From: Calocera cornea HHB12733 | Lineage: Eukaryota; Basidiomycota; Dacrymycetes; Dacrymycetales; Dacrymycetaceae | Reading direction: 5' to 3' | DNA: 64,000 nt | Assembly (NCBI GenBank): GCA_001632435.1 | Contig: KV424011.1 | Coordinates: forward strand, 1-64,000 | Shown here: positions 21,039 to 33,778 of the stretch, in pieces | Position numbering within the stretch: position 1 is the stretch's first letter | Layout: each line of letters opens with the position of its first letter | Position numbers and translations under genes: made by a program | The notes under the pieces: generated by a model | What the model saw: only the letters and a program-made list of their open reading frames with translations | Told to the model about the DNA's origin: nothing | Databases searched by the model: none

Positions 21039-22692
21039 GGTGTTCGTTCTACAGGGTCGAGACCTCTTGGCCACAGACAGCGATCAGAGATGCACAGTTG
21101 AGCATAGCATACAGGGGAGGTCGTCTATGGGTATAGGAGCATGCTAGCATGCAGCGACGTGCAGGATGGCTAGCGCAGTGCGGACGCTGGTCGGGCGCGC
21201 CGGCTGACTGGACAGGGGGACAGCATCCAACACACACGCGCGCCAAGAACGGCATGATCCCTGACCCTTCCAGGCCGCTTCCGATCATGGGAAGTTGCCC
21301 ATATCTGTGTTTCCGCATCGCGAGCCGGCGATCAGGAAAGCTGTACACAGAAGGGTACTCGAAGCAAGAAACAAAAGGGACTGGAACATCCAAGTTAGTC
21401 TCCGATTCCCGGTTATGTTCGGATTCTTCGTTTCTAGGAGCTGCAGATGCGCGCGGCTCCTTTCACGTCAGCTATGAGTATCATCAGCATGACGATGGAC
21501 GTCAGCGGCTGACGTCCTCGATCTCTATGATAGCTGTTGTGGTATACCAAAACGACTGGCCGGTGCCTGACCGGGTGGTGGACCGAATTGCGAAGCTTCT
21601 CCCAAACGCCCATGGCCTGTGCGCCTGGGAGCATGACTGGCGAGAAGGGAAGCCTGGAGCCCTGCAAGATGCCCGATTGTCCAACCGGGCGGTCAGCGAG
21701 TTCACGTCAGAGCGGAACTGGCGGGCCAGCTGTCAAAATCTCCACAGCCTGCGCGGGGAATGGCCTTCCGGGAATACAGGGGAGTGGGCCATATCGCTGT
21801 GCTCCCACCCAGCCTGTGCCCACGATACCGCTCGTCGCGTGGAGGCTGAGGGACCCCGCATGCACCTCGGGTGGCGCGCCAACAGAAGCCGACTCAACAC
21901 AGTCCAATGATGTCAGGGCAAAGCTTCGAAAGGAAAAGCCATCCTTGGCCGCAACTCAGCCGTTTAAGGATAGACAGGCTGTCAGGCCCCCCCGAACCAG
22001 TTTGGCTGGCTGGCAATCGGCTGGATACAACGTGGTCCGTGCATTGGTGCCCCTATGAAATTGTATTTCTTTGCGTTCAGTGAGTGTGACCAAAGTGAGT
22101 CGAGGCGGTTGGGGCCGGCTGGGGACGCCACGTCATCAAGAGATGCGGCCGAGGGCGTGCCGGGGTCCTCCGAAGGCAGGGAAAAAGGAGGGAGGCAAAG
22201 GCTGGGTTGGGCCGGTGCGGGCGCGCGCAGCGGGACATGGGAGGCTTTTCACTGGCGCGGAAGATGGCGGAAGTATATGGGTCTGCGGCGGAAGCATCTT
22301 GTCATGGCGCGCTGAGCCGATTGCCATTCGAAGGGGCAGAGGGGCCAGTCTCAGCCGGTGCGCTCAGGAGTGAGGTGAGCCCGAAGACGGGTCGTGGGCG
22401 GTGGCAGGGGAGGGAGAGCACGCGCGTGTTCGCTCGCTCCCACCCCTCTGGCTGGATTAACTTCCCTTCCTGGCGCAACCCGTTGCCACCCCTCATTCCC
22501 TTCTTTCCCCCCATCACCGCCTCGAACAGCTTCCCTCCTTTAACTCCCCCCACCCCCTTGCCCCGTTCCCAGCTTTATCACCTCTACCCCTCCTCCTCCC
22601 ACCCCCTACTCTCATTCCATTCCGACACGACTTTCTCTTCCTCCCCTAACCCCCCTCCCCTCCTCTTACCCGACCTTATCGGCTCATGAGCA
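21039..22692. other. Intergenic region and CT-rich promoter of the next gene
   Basis: A 1.65-kb stretch between divergent genes. A 253-codon open frame at 21149-21910 on the plus strand has no recognisable motif and I do not trust it. A short frame starting at 21389 on the minus strand encodes a signal-peptide-like segment (see the protease entry). From about 22430 to 22685 the plus strand becomes strongly CT-rich, which is likely the core promoter of the gene at 22693. Confidence 0.5.
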
Positions 22693-23883
22693 ATGCCTTA
22701 CAACACGCGCTCCAGTGGTCGGAAATCCGTCTCCTCCGATGCTGCTCCCTCCACTCCGATTAGGCGAGCCTCCTCCTCCAGGGAGAGCCAGGCTCCCACT
22801 ACCGTCTCCGCCCCTACCTCTCCCACCCACCCACTTCTACGCGACCTGGTCATCAGCAACGAGGACGCGCAGAATGAAGTCCTCATGGCTGTCGTGAGCA
22901 TCCTGGCCGACCAAGAGGTAAGCATGACCGCATATATGCGTCATGGATCGCTCGCTGATGATAAATCTGCCTATATTTAGGATGCAAAACCGTTGGCGAC
23001 CTACGACATGGCCAGGCTAACCCACCACAAGGCCAACGCCCTCAGCACCTGCATTCGTGCCCACCTTCGACGCGAGTCCCCCCCTCACCTCCTCGTTCGC
23101 CACGATCCTGCTGGCGACGGGAAGATCCCCACCTACTCGCTCAACGTCCCGCTGCATCCCTCTGCCCAGAGGACTTATGCGCTCACCAGCGCAGTACCCT
23201 CCGCTGCGCCGTCCGCTGTGCATGCAGACATGGACCTCGACGATGACAACAATGGCCTGCAGGATGACTTTGACCTCGACGTGGACATCGATGGTGCTGA
23301 TGCTCTGAAAACGGAGGACGATGACTTCTTCGAGGCATTCGGTTCTCCCCCTGGCTCCGTCTCCCCCGTCATTACCCCTCCGCCCCCTCTCTCTTCCTCA
23401 ATCCCTCGTCTCCGCTCACACTTCGTTGAGAATCTCGCTATGCCGTCGCGTGGCATTTCTCCAGATGCCACGTCCGATGGGTCCAGCGCTCCCTCTACTC
23501 CCCGCTCGCCCTCCTCTCCACTCGTCCCTTCGACCATCCCGCTGAGCCCCACTACTGGCCTCCTCAGCCAGGGTTTCAAGGCCATGCTCCTGCAAGAATC
23601 CAGCAAGAATGCGATGGACGCTTACGCCTCGTCGCCTGTGCTGGATGTCAACAGCGGCTTTTTCCCGAGCATGACGATGGTTGGACCTGGCTTCCAACCT
23701 CAGATTGCGCAGGAAGACTACATCTCCTACAAGCAGTCTGCGATGGTGAACATACAGGCCTTCCCCGAGCCGGTCACCATGGTCAGCGAGAGCAAGTGGG
23801 ATTCTGGCGAGGACTGGATGATGGGACCCGAGAGCATGCCGCTCGACGAGCTCGACAGGGAGCTCAGCGAAGCGTGGCACTAA
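22693..23883 (+). CDS. Acidic, serine/proline-rich protein of unknown function
   Basis: I do not recognise this protein. Two exons, 22693-22917 and 22981-23883, with a 63-nt intron in phase 0, give 375 residues. The N-terminus is basic and serine-rich (TRSSGRKSV). Residues of about 48-115 look folded: LLRDLVISNEDAQNEVLMAVVSILADQEDAK, then ATYDMARLTHHKANALSTCIRAHLRRESPPHLLVR, predicted mainly helical. After that comes a strongly acidic stretch (DMDLDDDNNGLQDDFDLDVDID) and an SP-rich region with many SPxxP-like sites, ending in a conserved-looking acidic tail (MPLDELDRELSEAWH). The layout, a small helical domain with acidic and SP-rich tails, would suit a nuclear regulator, but that is a guess. 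Confidence 0.7.
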
Positions 23884-25373
23884 TCACCTGAGAAAAGTAT
23901 CGAGGCCGACTGGTTCGCCCGCGTTCACGCTCGGTCCAGCAGATTCCGGCCATCCGTTCTTTTCCCTTACTCAAGTACTCGAGATCTGATACGCCAATAC
24001 GCCGACTGGGCAAATCGAAAACGGCACACAATCCTTCAAAGAACCGATATGTAATCGTTAGTCTGCTATAGACGCAGCAACCCATGTTCTGCTACCGTAC
24101 TCAAAACACCTCTCAACAAACCTACCGTACTAACGACTACATCGACCTCGTTAACTCTCTCTCCTTTCACCCTCTGTATGTCTTCTCTCTCCCTTAGGGC
24201 CTGTCGGGCTTAGCTGTGCTGTGTTTCGGGCTGTTGTGGTGTGCTGGACGTTGCAGAAACCTTTGTATCCTAAGAGCTTTGATCCAAGATGATGCCGCGG
24301 ATGTTGTTATCAATACAATGCAATGCAGTTCTCGCTTCAGCCATTCTCCCATAACCAAGCGAACGCGGTGTGAAGTCTTGAGCTGTCTGATTACGGTAAT
24401 TACCGCAAGATCAATGCTGTACCAGAGCCGCGGCATAGGCCGTGTCGTCATTGAGCGAAGGAGGCATAGGCGCAAGCTCGAGGTGTGGTCGGCCTGTGTG
24501 TGGTGCCCGCCGTGTCCGTTCGGGTCATGACCGAAGGTCTCATGCAAAGCCATTGATTGATTGGGCGGCGGTCGGGCGAGACTTTGGACCTGGGCGTGAC
24601 CTGACCCCTGACTATTCCGGTCCCGGCCCAGGTGCGGGCCCTATTGGCTGCATTATTGCAGCACACGGCATGCAACCCCACTAGACCATCCCATACCCAA
24701 CGCAAAGCACGCACGCACGCACAAGCACAAGGCTTGCACGTCTGTCCCGGATCGCATACCGCTCTCGCATCGCCCATCCGCCCCTTCTCCCCGCATTCCC
24801 CTTCTCCCCCCCTCTCCCCTACCTACCTACTCCTCACGTTCTAATCCCCGCCTCAGACTCTGTTACGGTACTGACCTCGCACTGTTGGGGAAAACAAGGA
24901 GGCCGTCGTTGTGTACATCGCATTGCCCGCTTTCGCAGCCACCTGCCGCTTCCCGCCTGTTGCCCGCAGTCCCGTGCCAGTGCCTGATTGATTCACGGAG
25001 TGTCGGACATTCGGGGACCCTTGCCTCCAAACGGCCTCTCATCGCCCCACGCGTGACAACCGCCTCACAGTGTCCGCTCGTGATCGACGACGACCACTAG
25101 TTGCACATCACCTCGCTCGCAGGGATTCATCTACAAGTCCTTAATACCTAATCTCCCCCATCCCACCCTTCTACTCCCCCTCTCCCGGTCGCCCAATCCC
25201 AATTTCCATTACTTTCATCAAAAGGCGATTGCATTGCCATAGTTTTCTATTGCTTCATAGCACCCCCACCTTTTCTGTGCATCTCTCCACGTTCCCTTCC
25301 GCTGCACCCGCACCCGCTTGCTTCATCGCTTGTTTCGTCTCCCCTCCCGCAATCGTCCACCTTCCACACGGCA
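23884..25373. other. Intergenic region with CT-rich promoter of the Puf-family gene
   Basis: 1.5 kb. The left part is 3' flank. A short (GCAC)n-like run lies near 24705-24720. From about 24760 onward the plus strand is pyrimidine-rich, with the densest tract at 25140-25370 directly before the ATG at 25374. No gene or RNA recognised. Confidence 0.55.
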
Positions 25374-28300
25374 ATGTCGTCCCTCTCCACCACTCCGGAC
25401 CAGTACAGGGCACCCTCTGGGAAGACGCCCCCGCCTGCCGCATCCGCTGCATATTCGAAAAGGTACGCATAAAATTCGATTTTTGCTCGCGCGCCCCGAA
25501 TCCATCGCTGATCGCATTCATCTCTCTACTCCTTCAGAGCATGGGAGATCCAGGCCGAGGAAAGGATGAACTCGCGCTACCGTCCCCCGGCGCTGCGTGC
25601 CCTTTCCAGCGGGGAGGGCACCCCGTCCGAGACCTCCGGATCCATCACAAGCCCGAGCGAGTCGGTCGGCTCTCCGTCGAGCAACTACCCTCCTGGCTTC
25701 AGGCGGGCAAGGGCAGGAACCTTGCCCTCGAACGTGACTCTCGCTGCCGACCATCTCTTCGGCTCGGCCCCACCGCTGCAGACTAGCAGCAGCGCCACCT
25801 CCCTGGTCGACATCGCTGCTAATGCCCCGCTCACCCGGCCCAACCTCCGCCACGCCAACTCGGCAGTCCAGTCAGACAGGCTGAACCGCCTGCGTTCAGG
25901 CTCGCTCACCACGCTCCCCTCCGGATTGTCGTCGGCATTTGGCCCAGCGGTCTTTGCGTCGTCTTGGCTAGCGAGCTCCAGCTCGAGGGAGAACGATGGG
26001 ATGGATGGCGGTTTCCGGGCAGAGTACGAAGAGATGCGTCCCCGCATCCAGACCGAGACCAGTTTGAATGACGAGTACGGCCACCGCACTCTGGATTACC
26101 TTGGCTTGGACGAGTCGCCCACCGTCCGCGCTCCCCCGCCGGCGACTGTCTCGGAGCTGCGCAACCAGGCGCAAGCGGCCATCGCTGGCAGCCTCTCCCA
26201 TCCATCCCGGCACCGTGCGCAGACTGTCTCCAACTTCAACAGGCGCTCCATGGCGTTCCCGCAGGGAGGACTGGATTACGAGCCCCAGCTCATCGAGCCT
26301 CAGCGTGACGAATATTCTGCATACAGGGAAACGCAGCCGATCACCCGTCCCCGCGTCGACTCCCTCGAGGGTGCTCTCGGGCCGAACCAGCTGCTGTACA
26401 ACAATTCGTACGTGGCTAAGGGCTTCAAGCCCCAGCAGCACCTGTCCAGCACGGCCGCCTCCCGTCCCCGTGCCGTCTCGGTCAGCTTGCTCGAAGACAG
26501 CCTCCGCGGCTCCTCCACCTCGCAGCGCCACGGCGGTCTCGGGAACCAAGGTGGGTACATGAACGAGGGCGGCCTGCAGCCCCCCGGCTTCCTGTCCACC
26601 CCCAGCTCCGGCTCCGGCACCCCGACGCCCAACTCGATCCTGCGTAACGCGCCCTCCGTGCACGGCGAGAGCCGCGAGCAGAAGACGACGCTCACCCGGC
26701 CTACGATCCAGACTGTCGGCGTCCGCTTCCCGGACTCGCAGCTCGAGACGCCCTCCAGGACGGGCAGCCTCCTGTCGGTGCCCCTCAGCTCGGGCTCCAG
26801 GTCCGTCTCTCCCAAGGCGACGGAGGGCAACAACCAGACCCCCTCCAGGAGCTTGTGGATCGGGAACCTCGATAGCCACATCACGGGCCAATTGCTCGCC
26901 AATGCGTTCGCAAAGTATGGGCCTATCGAGAGCTTCCGTATGCTTGCTGAAAAGGTCAGTGATCAATCCGTCCAGTTGCTTAATTTTCTGACCACGGTGT
27001 TTAGGAATGCGGCTTTGTTAATTTTGTCGACATTTCTGACGCCATCCGCGCCAAGGAGGACGTCCTGGAAGCTCAAGGCGGTGTGATCCCTTCGCTGGGG
27101 AACTCGCAGCCAGTCCGGATCGGCTTCGGCAAGATCGACAGCGCGCCGTCCACGCCGATGGGCGTCACCTCGCCCGGAGGTGCACCCGGCTTCGCGACTC
27201 CTCTTTCGGCTGTGGCTCCCCAGTCTGCTGGTGGCATGGAGGCTCAGCTGCAGTCCTCGCCCACTAGGGCGCTGTGGATTGGCTCCATCCCGTCGACGAC
27301 GACTCCGGCGACTATTCTGTCAATCTTTAGTCCGTTTGGACCGATCGAGTCTGCTCGCGTTCTCACGCACAAGAACTGCGGTTTTGGTGAGCGACCGTGG
27401 TTAACAGTGTTCGTGCGCATATATTGACCATTCCTGCGTGTTCTAGTCAATTTTGAACGGTTGGATGACGCTGTGCGTGCCAGGAAGGCTCTCAACGGTC
27501 GTGATGTTCTTGGTTCCGACGTGGGTGCCATCCGCATTGGCTTTGCGCGTGTGCCCACCAAGGGTGCTGCTACCCCAACCGGGCTGGAGAACGTCACTGA
27601 GGAGAGTGGCTATATCTCTGGTCCTTCCGGTGTGGGCGACATGACCATCGGCGCCGCAATCCACGCTTTGCGCAACATCAAGGGTGCGACGTCCGTCCCG
27701 ACTGACCAGCAGATTCTGGGCGGTTCCGTGGAGAACTATCGTTCCAACCTGCTGCTGAACATGGTCAGCGCTGGCCTGAATCAGCCTACTGATACGGCAG
27801 AGGGTACCAAGTCCGGTGTCCTTGTCACCGAGCAGCAGATGATCATGCGTGAGCTTTCCGACGGAGTTCCTTCTGAGCCGTACCTGCAGGCCATGGCTGG
27901 TAAGTTCGCCGTCGGCATATATACATTCCATGGTCCTGATTTGCTTGTAGACTTCCGCCCGCCCACCATGTACTACACTACCATTCCCGCTGTCGCTGAG
28001 CGTGGCAACAACAGGCGCTGGGATGCCACAAAGCTCCGTGACTTGCGGAAGAAGCTTGATGCTGGTGCGCTCGTACTCGAAGAAGTCGATGCCACCGTCA
28101 CCGAGCTTCTTGACGGTGAGATCGTAGAGCTGGCCTCTGACTGGCTTGGAAATACAGTGAGAAAACTTCCAGTGCTGCCTGAATGCACCGTAGCTCATGT
28201 TCTGCCTCGCAGGTTGTGCAAAAGCTGTTTGAAAAATGCTCCCTTGAGCCAAGGATGCGCATGTTGGAGCGTCTTGCTCCCCATCTTGCCACGATTGGTA

Positions 28301-29737
28301 TTCACAAGAATGGCACCTGGGCTGCCCAGAAGATCATCGAGTGCTCCAACACTCCGGAGGAGGTCGCTCTAATCTCTCAGAATCTGCGTCCTTATTGCCC
28401 GCCATTGTTGCTGGACCAGTTTGGAAACTATGTGGTCCAGTATGTCCTTGTATGCGAGCAGTTTGTCGTTTGCTGATCAATCCCAGATGCTGCTTGCGGT
28501 TTGGCCCCCCTGCCAACGATTTCATCTTCGACGCCATGGTGGATCGCCTGTGGGAAATTGCGCAAGGGCGATTTGGTGCCCGCAGCATGAGGGCGTGCTT
28601 GGAAAGCCCCCACATTACCATTCACCAGCAGGTTTGTCCCGCCTTCATCCCTCCAAGCCGTGTCACTGACATAGTCAACAGAAACGATTGGCTACAGCCA
28701 TCATTCTCAACTCTATCCCTCTTGCGACCAACCCTAATGGTGCTCTCCTTTTGACTTGGTTGCTCGATTCTTCCGGATTCCCGGCCCGTTACAGGCTCTT
28801 GGCGCCGCGATTCACCCCGCACTTGTCGCACCTCTGTGCACACAAGCTTGCGTCGCTCACTGTCCTCCGCATCATCAATCAGAAGCTGGAGCCGGAAGCT
28901 GCAGAACAGGTCCTCCATGCCTTGTTCTATTCGCCGAACGATCACGTTCTTAATGACGTTCTGAGCGACCAGGTCAACGGTGTAGCCACCATCCACAAGA
29001 TTGTCACGAGCGCATTCATTGATCCCAATGAGCGTGCTGTGTACATGGATGCTACCAAACGTGTCCTTATCGAGCTGAAGGCGACGGGCACTCAAGCCTA
29101 CCGACGGCTCGTCGAAGAAGTCGGACTACCTGTCACGGCAACGCCCGCACCGCCCTTCTTGTCAGGCTCGCAATCCTCCAAAACTCAACAGTCCCAGGGT
29201 GGCCAGACCAGAGTGGCGAACGGTTCTGGACAGACTACCCCTATGGGATATGCGGGACCCGCCGATCCTTCCTATATCTCCGCATTCCAGGCCATGCAAC
29301 TGCAGGGAGCGGGTTCCCCTCTCGGTTACATGACAGCGAATGGACTTCCCACATCACCGCAATCACGCATACAGTTAGATCCCCGATATCAGCAAATGCC
29401 CGCAATTCAAGCCGTCACATCTCAGATGGCCAACCCAACATTCTCTCCTTCGACCGATCCATTCAACCCATTCGCGCTGCGATCCCCTGACCTAACTCCT
29501 GCCTCGCCCCCAAGGGCCAGGAGGAACAACAGCGGCGGCACCGTCAGCAACGCAACGTCGCCGTCTGCCGGTGTCTACATGCAGCAATCAAACCTGCCTA
29601 GCCTCAGTCAAGCCGGTTCTGGCTTGATGGGCCTTGGTCAGGCTCAAGCCTTCCTTCCACCGAACCTGCCTCCGCAGCAGGTCGCATACATGTTGCAGGA
29701 GATGCAAATGATGCAGAACGGCGCATACCAAGCTTGA
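25374..29737 (+). CDS. RRM and Pumilio-repeat RNA-binding protein, Puf1/Jsn1-like
   Basis: An RNA-binding regulator that should bind 3' UTRs and affect mRNA stability or location. Eight exons: 25374-25462, 25538-26954, 27005-27386, 27447-27899, 27951-28156, 28213-28439, 28487-28631 and 28682-29737. They total 3975 nt, or 1324 residues, with exact phase. The N-terminal 460 residues are disordered. RRM1 starts near residue 465 (SLWIGNLD ... CGFVNFVD) and RRM2 near 590 (ALWIGSIP ... CGFVNFER). A Pumilio region follows at about 780-1110, with helical repeats such as DWLGNTVVQKLFEKC, IGIHKNGTWAAQKIIEC, DQFGNYVVQCCLRFG and GRFGARSMRACLE. The tail is glutamine/serine-rich. Two RRMs ahead of Puf repeats is the arrangement of yeast Jsn1/Puf1 and Puf2. 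The start was chosen because exon 1 gives a clean in-frame ATG behind the CT tract. Confidence 0.9.
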
Positions 29738-30753
29738 TTCTGTTCACGACCACGATACGATCCTACAACGCTCCTATACGCAGTCTCCTTGGGCATCCGG
29801 GCACCTTACTGGGCTGTATTCCTTGATGGCTTCCTCACCACGCACTCCACTGCAGACAAACAATTTTCGCACATCTTCATTCTCGCACATTGCTTCATTC
29901 CCTTCTCAACCCACGTCCCCCCCTCGTTTCATATACACGTACGGCTAGTCCGTATCTGTCAACTGCTTTCCTTGTTATTCGTCTAAACGTAACGTATGAA
30001 AAATATGCATGTTTGGCTCCTGTACTACTATACATCTGCACTTGCAGGTAATATACCCTTCCGTAGAAGTCGTCTAAGAATTGGAGTCGTTTGATCATTT
30101 GCCTGGCGGACTGGCCCAAACCGGACCGGTCGACCCATTTTGTGACGCCTACACCGTGTCAGCCGAGGGTCCTTGTAAGCAAAGTTACGTTGCGCACTTG
30201 CTCTATCTGCCTCTGCAACTCATTCTTCTGTCGTGCGATCCGGATCTCATCTGCCTTCCTCTTCAGATCTGGGGACAATTGCTACATCCATGTGTTAGAG
30301 GAGCGTAGTCGTGATGGGTGCAAGTAGATGACATACGCTGTACAACTGATCTGTGGTCGGCACAGTAGCTGAGCAGTATCAGCACTTGTCATTGGTACAA
30401 AAGAACGCCAAGACAGCTCACTCTTCAAGCAGACATAGCCAGTCCCGATGACTGCACGGTCAATGAGTAAGGTCCCCGACCCTGGAGCGCAATCACCTAC
30501 TGGCGGTGGACCAGAACAGTAAACGTCCCCAGGCGATATTGGACATTGTTATAGGGGTTCAGCGTGAACGGTGGTCGTCCGTCTATCGTATCAGGCAATC
30601 TATGGTGGTGGTGGATAAGCGCGAAGTCAGGGTATATATGTGAAAACCTGGGCGGTCATTGACGTATACTAGCGTGACGGAGCGCGATGCCAGGGGCGGC
30701 TTGTTGCCTCCGATATCGAGCCCAGCCTCGCTTGACAGCCGCGGCGAGCGAGC
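29738..30753. other. Intergenic region with a doubtful short minus-strand gene
   Basis: About 1 kb between the Puf gene and the ceramide glucosyltransferase. A possible short minus-strand gene can be drawn at 30263-30546 by splicing two introns (MSNIAWGRLLFW... ending CRPQISCTANCPQI), and another frame nearby encodes a helical LKRKADEIRIARQKNELQRQ segment ending at about 30157. The two are in conflict and neither matches a family I know, so I do not call a gene. Confidence 0.3.
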
Positions 30754-32203
30754 ATGATTGCTGAGATCATTTGCGCCGTGCTGTGGATATGGTATGCCGC
30801 CCTCTGGTGCATAGGTATAGTCGGGTGGCGAACAGCGTGAGCGCATCAATTCAAGACGTCATGTTTGTAAGCTAATGAGTCGAACAGTCGAAAACAGTAT
30901 AGCAATCGGCCGAGGTCCCCGCTCTCCTCGAGCCCTCCCGATGCTGTCCCAGGCGTATCCATCCTACGGCCCTTGAAGGGCCTCGACACCAACTTGTTCG
31001 AAAACCTTGAGACATGCATGGTGCAGGAGTACCCGAAGTATGAGGTCGTATTTGCGGTCGATGACCCGAATGACCAGGCGTTGCGGGTCGTGCAGGAGGT
31101 GATGGCGAAGCATCCTCTCGTCGATGCAAGAGTGGATATCGGTACGCAACTCAAATCTATCTCTCAGGATCCCCATCTCAACTCGAGTTGTAGGCGATGA
31201 AGTCGTTGGGGTGAATCCCAAAGTCAACAACCTGATGCGGCCGTATCGCGAGGCGAAGTACGATATCCTCTGGGTTATCGACTCGAACGTCCAGGTCGCT
31301 CCAGGAACCATGGGCCGAGCGGTGGATGCGCTCTGCCAAAACGATGCCAAGCCCAACGCGAAGCGTATTGGTCTAGTGCACCACGTTCCCTTCGCTTGGG
31401 CATCAGAACGGCCATGGGGATCTCAACTTGAGGAGGCGTTCCTCAATACCAACCATGCGAAGATGTACATCGCTTTGAACATGATGGCCATCGACTCTTG
31501 CGTCATCGGTAAATCGTGCATGTACCGACGTTCCGATATCGAGCAGTTGACGGGGACACTCAAGCCGGCAACGAAGTTGGCCGACCCGCACATGAAGAAG
31601 GGGCTCGCCGCATTCGGCCGTTTCCTAGCAGAGGACAACATGATCGGAGCTGCGATCTGGCACGAGCTAGGTCTGCGACACGACATGTCTTGCGATGTCG
31701 CGAAGAACGCGATTGGCAACATGTCGCTCGAAGCGTACTTTTGGAGAAGAGTGCGATGGGTACGGGTGCGCAAGCATATGGTCCTCAGCGCTACGATCAT
31801 CGAGCCTTTCACCGAGTCAGTGCTTGTCGGTGCCCTGGTCGGATGGAGCCTGAAGTTCACGTTCGGCTTTCCGATAATCGCTTTCCTAGTCTGCCACACA
31901 GTGGCCTGGCTCTATGTCGACTTGGACGTATATGCGGCCTTAGCTGGACATCCGGTACCCGCTTCGATACGCTTTACCTTTATACGAGCGTGGTTCTGCC
32001 GAGAGCTGTTGGCCTTGCCCATCTGGTTTTATGCAGTCTTTGGCAACGAGGTGTCCTGGCGAGGGAGATCATACCGCGTCTTATCTAATTCTGAAGCGCG
32101 ACATGTCGAGCGGCCTTCAAAAAGAAGCTGGTGGGGACAGCAGAGACGTGTGGATAGTAATGCGTATCAAGGCAGCGAGCCTTTGATGGACGATGTTTCA
32201 TAG
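30754..32203 (+). CDS. Ceramide glucosyltransferase (GT21 family)
   Basis: Transfers glucose from UDP-glucose to ceramide at the Golgi membrane, making the fungal glucosylceramides. Three exons, 30754-30836, 30903-31141 and 31194-32203, give 443 residues. The first exon encodes the expected N-terminal membrane anchor (MIAEIICAVLWIWYAALW). Then come VSILRPLKGLDTNLFENLE, the D1 region VVFAVDDPND (about residue 81), GVNPKVNNLMRPY, D2 in LWVIDSNVQV, D3 in FLAEDNMIGAAIW, and the (Q/R)xxRW motif as RRVRW. These are the signature residues of the family. Two or three hydrophobic segments follow near the C-terminus, as usual. The first intron uses the acceptor at 30902; the nearer AG would break the frame. 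Confidence 0.93.
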
Positions 32204-32450
32204 AGCCTCTGTAACATCCATTAATCCATAATGTTTTGCCGTCTCACTTTCGGGCCAGAGGGAGCCGGTATTTCAGGCTAATGGGAGCAAACGCGCCGGA
32301 TTATATTCGCAAGATTTCGTTCCTCTCGGAGTAACGACGGTGAAGGGTGCCTAGAGGCAATCGTAAAGCATACATGAAGTACAGAGTTAAGGAATTAGGC
32401 GGGTAGCAAGACGCATGTCATAGTGGGCAGATTGGACACATCACTCGGCC

Positions 32451-33778
32451 TTGGTCTCTTCAGCCTTCTTGGTCTCCTTGGCCTTCTTTGCAGCACCAGT
32501 CACCTGAGGGCCGCGGCTGAGTAGTGATTCAACAGAAAATTGTGACGCTCTTACCTTCTTCGCCGGGGCAGCCTTGGTGGCCGTTGAGGTCTTCTTCCCT
32601 GTTGAGTTGGCCGTTGTCCGTCCCTTGGGCTTCGAGGGCTTGGAAGCAGCGGGCTTGGTCTCCTACATCGCGGTGAACAGGAGGTCCTAATGAGCGTTCA
32701 GCGACTTACCTTCTTCGCGGTCACTGCCTTCTTCGGGGCAGCGGTCTTGGCAGTCTTCTTGGGCGTCGCCTTCGCCGGGGCTTTCTTGGTGGCAGTAGTA
32801 GCCTTCTTGGGCTTAGCCGCAGGCTTCGCTACAGGCTTGTTCTAGGGGTTGTGAGACAATGGTTATATAGGATGACAAATTCTGTCTTACCTCCTTGGCC
32901 TCGGTCTTCTTCTTGGCCTCAGTCGACTTCTTGCTGGCAAGCTTCACCTTCCCTGATAGACCTGACGACAGCGACATTCAAGACTTATTCAGGAGTTGTG
33001 GAAGGGACGATATACCGTTCGGCAGGATGAATTTACCCGTTTCGGCACCGCGAGCAATAGCTTTGTTGACGTTGGTGGTGTTGCTAGCATTCATCTCGAT
33101 CTTGTACTTGGTCTCAAGGAACCTAATTTAGACTCATTAGCCACGCTAGCTCAGTATTACGTCAATTGTGCAATTACTTCTTGATGGTAGGACGAGAAAC
33201 ACCGCTGCGAGCCTCCTCGGGATGAGCCGTGATGGCTTCCTGCAGAAAAACAAGGCGAGTCAGTGAGATGTTCCTCGTTGAATGCAATATATTTAGGAAG
33301 GGGCTGTGACGTAGACCCACGAAGTGAAGTCACGTGACAAATGTTTGGAAGAGCTTGCGACTGTGATGAAAACGCTAAACGTAAAATAAGGGCAAGCAAA
33401 AGATAGCCCAGGGTCTATTGGGTATGTTTGAAGCGCGACAAGTGCAAATACAAGAAGAGATGCGGCGAAAAGGCCGTCCGAGGGACATGGGGCCACGCGA
33501 TAAGACATCTGCATCGCCCCTTTCCCCTCTGTCGCGAGGTATTTGCAGAATTATGCATAAAAGTGAGAAGTCTCGACCCATTCAAGAGATGGATTAGGAG
33601 TGCATCCATGCCTTGACCAGGAATACACGTCCAAAAATAGTGAATGTTATATGCAAAGAATGCTTACAGCGATCATATCGACAAACGATGGATGCGTCAA
33701 GGTCTTTGCGGAGGCAGACTTCGTCGCAACAGGCTTTGCCGCCTTAGTCTTTGTAGTCTTGGTCTTAGTAGTAGACAT
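32451..33778 (-). CDS. Linker histone H1
   Basis: Binds linker DNA between nucleosomes. Start at 33778 (MSTTKTKTTKTKAAKP), stop at 32451. The globular winged-helix domain runs THPSFVDMIAEAITAHPEEARSG, SRPTIKKFLETKYKIEMNAS and NVNKAIARGAETGKFILPNG, split by introns. The tail is a long lysine/alanine/proline-rich run with repeated KKA, PKK and AKK motifs, ending KKAEETKAE. Six introns are needed, all short with GT...AG ends, and the lysine-rich tail alone is spread over four exons. Unlike animal replication-dependent histone genes it is intron-rich. A TATATAAGG-type box lies near 33924-33932. It is divergent from the gene at 34464. Confidence 0.92.

Noticed and set aside
21149..21910. 253-codon plus-strand open frame
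   Set aside because: No motif, no splice structure, and codon use is unlike neighbouring genes; kept only as part of the intergenic description.
25968..26966. 332-codon minus-strand open frame in the Puf gene
   Set aside because: Mirror of the long disordered exon and of RRM1; no motif of its own.
27443..28252. 269-codon minus-strand open frame in the Puf gene
   Set aside because: It spans introns of the sense gene and has no family pattern.
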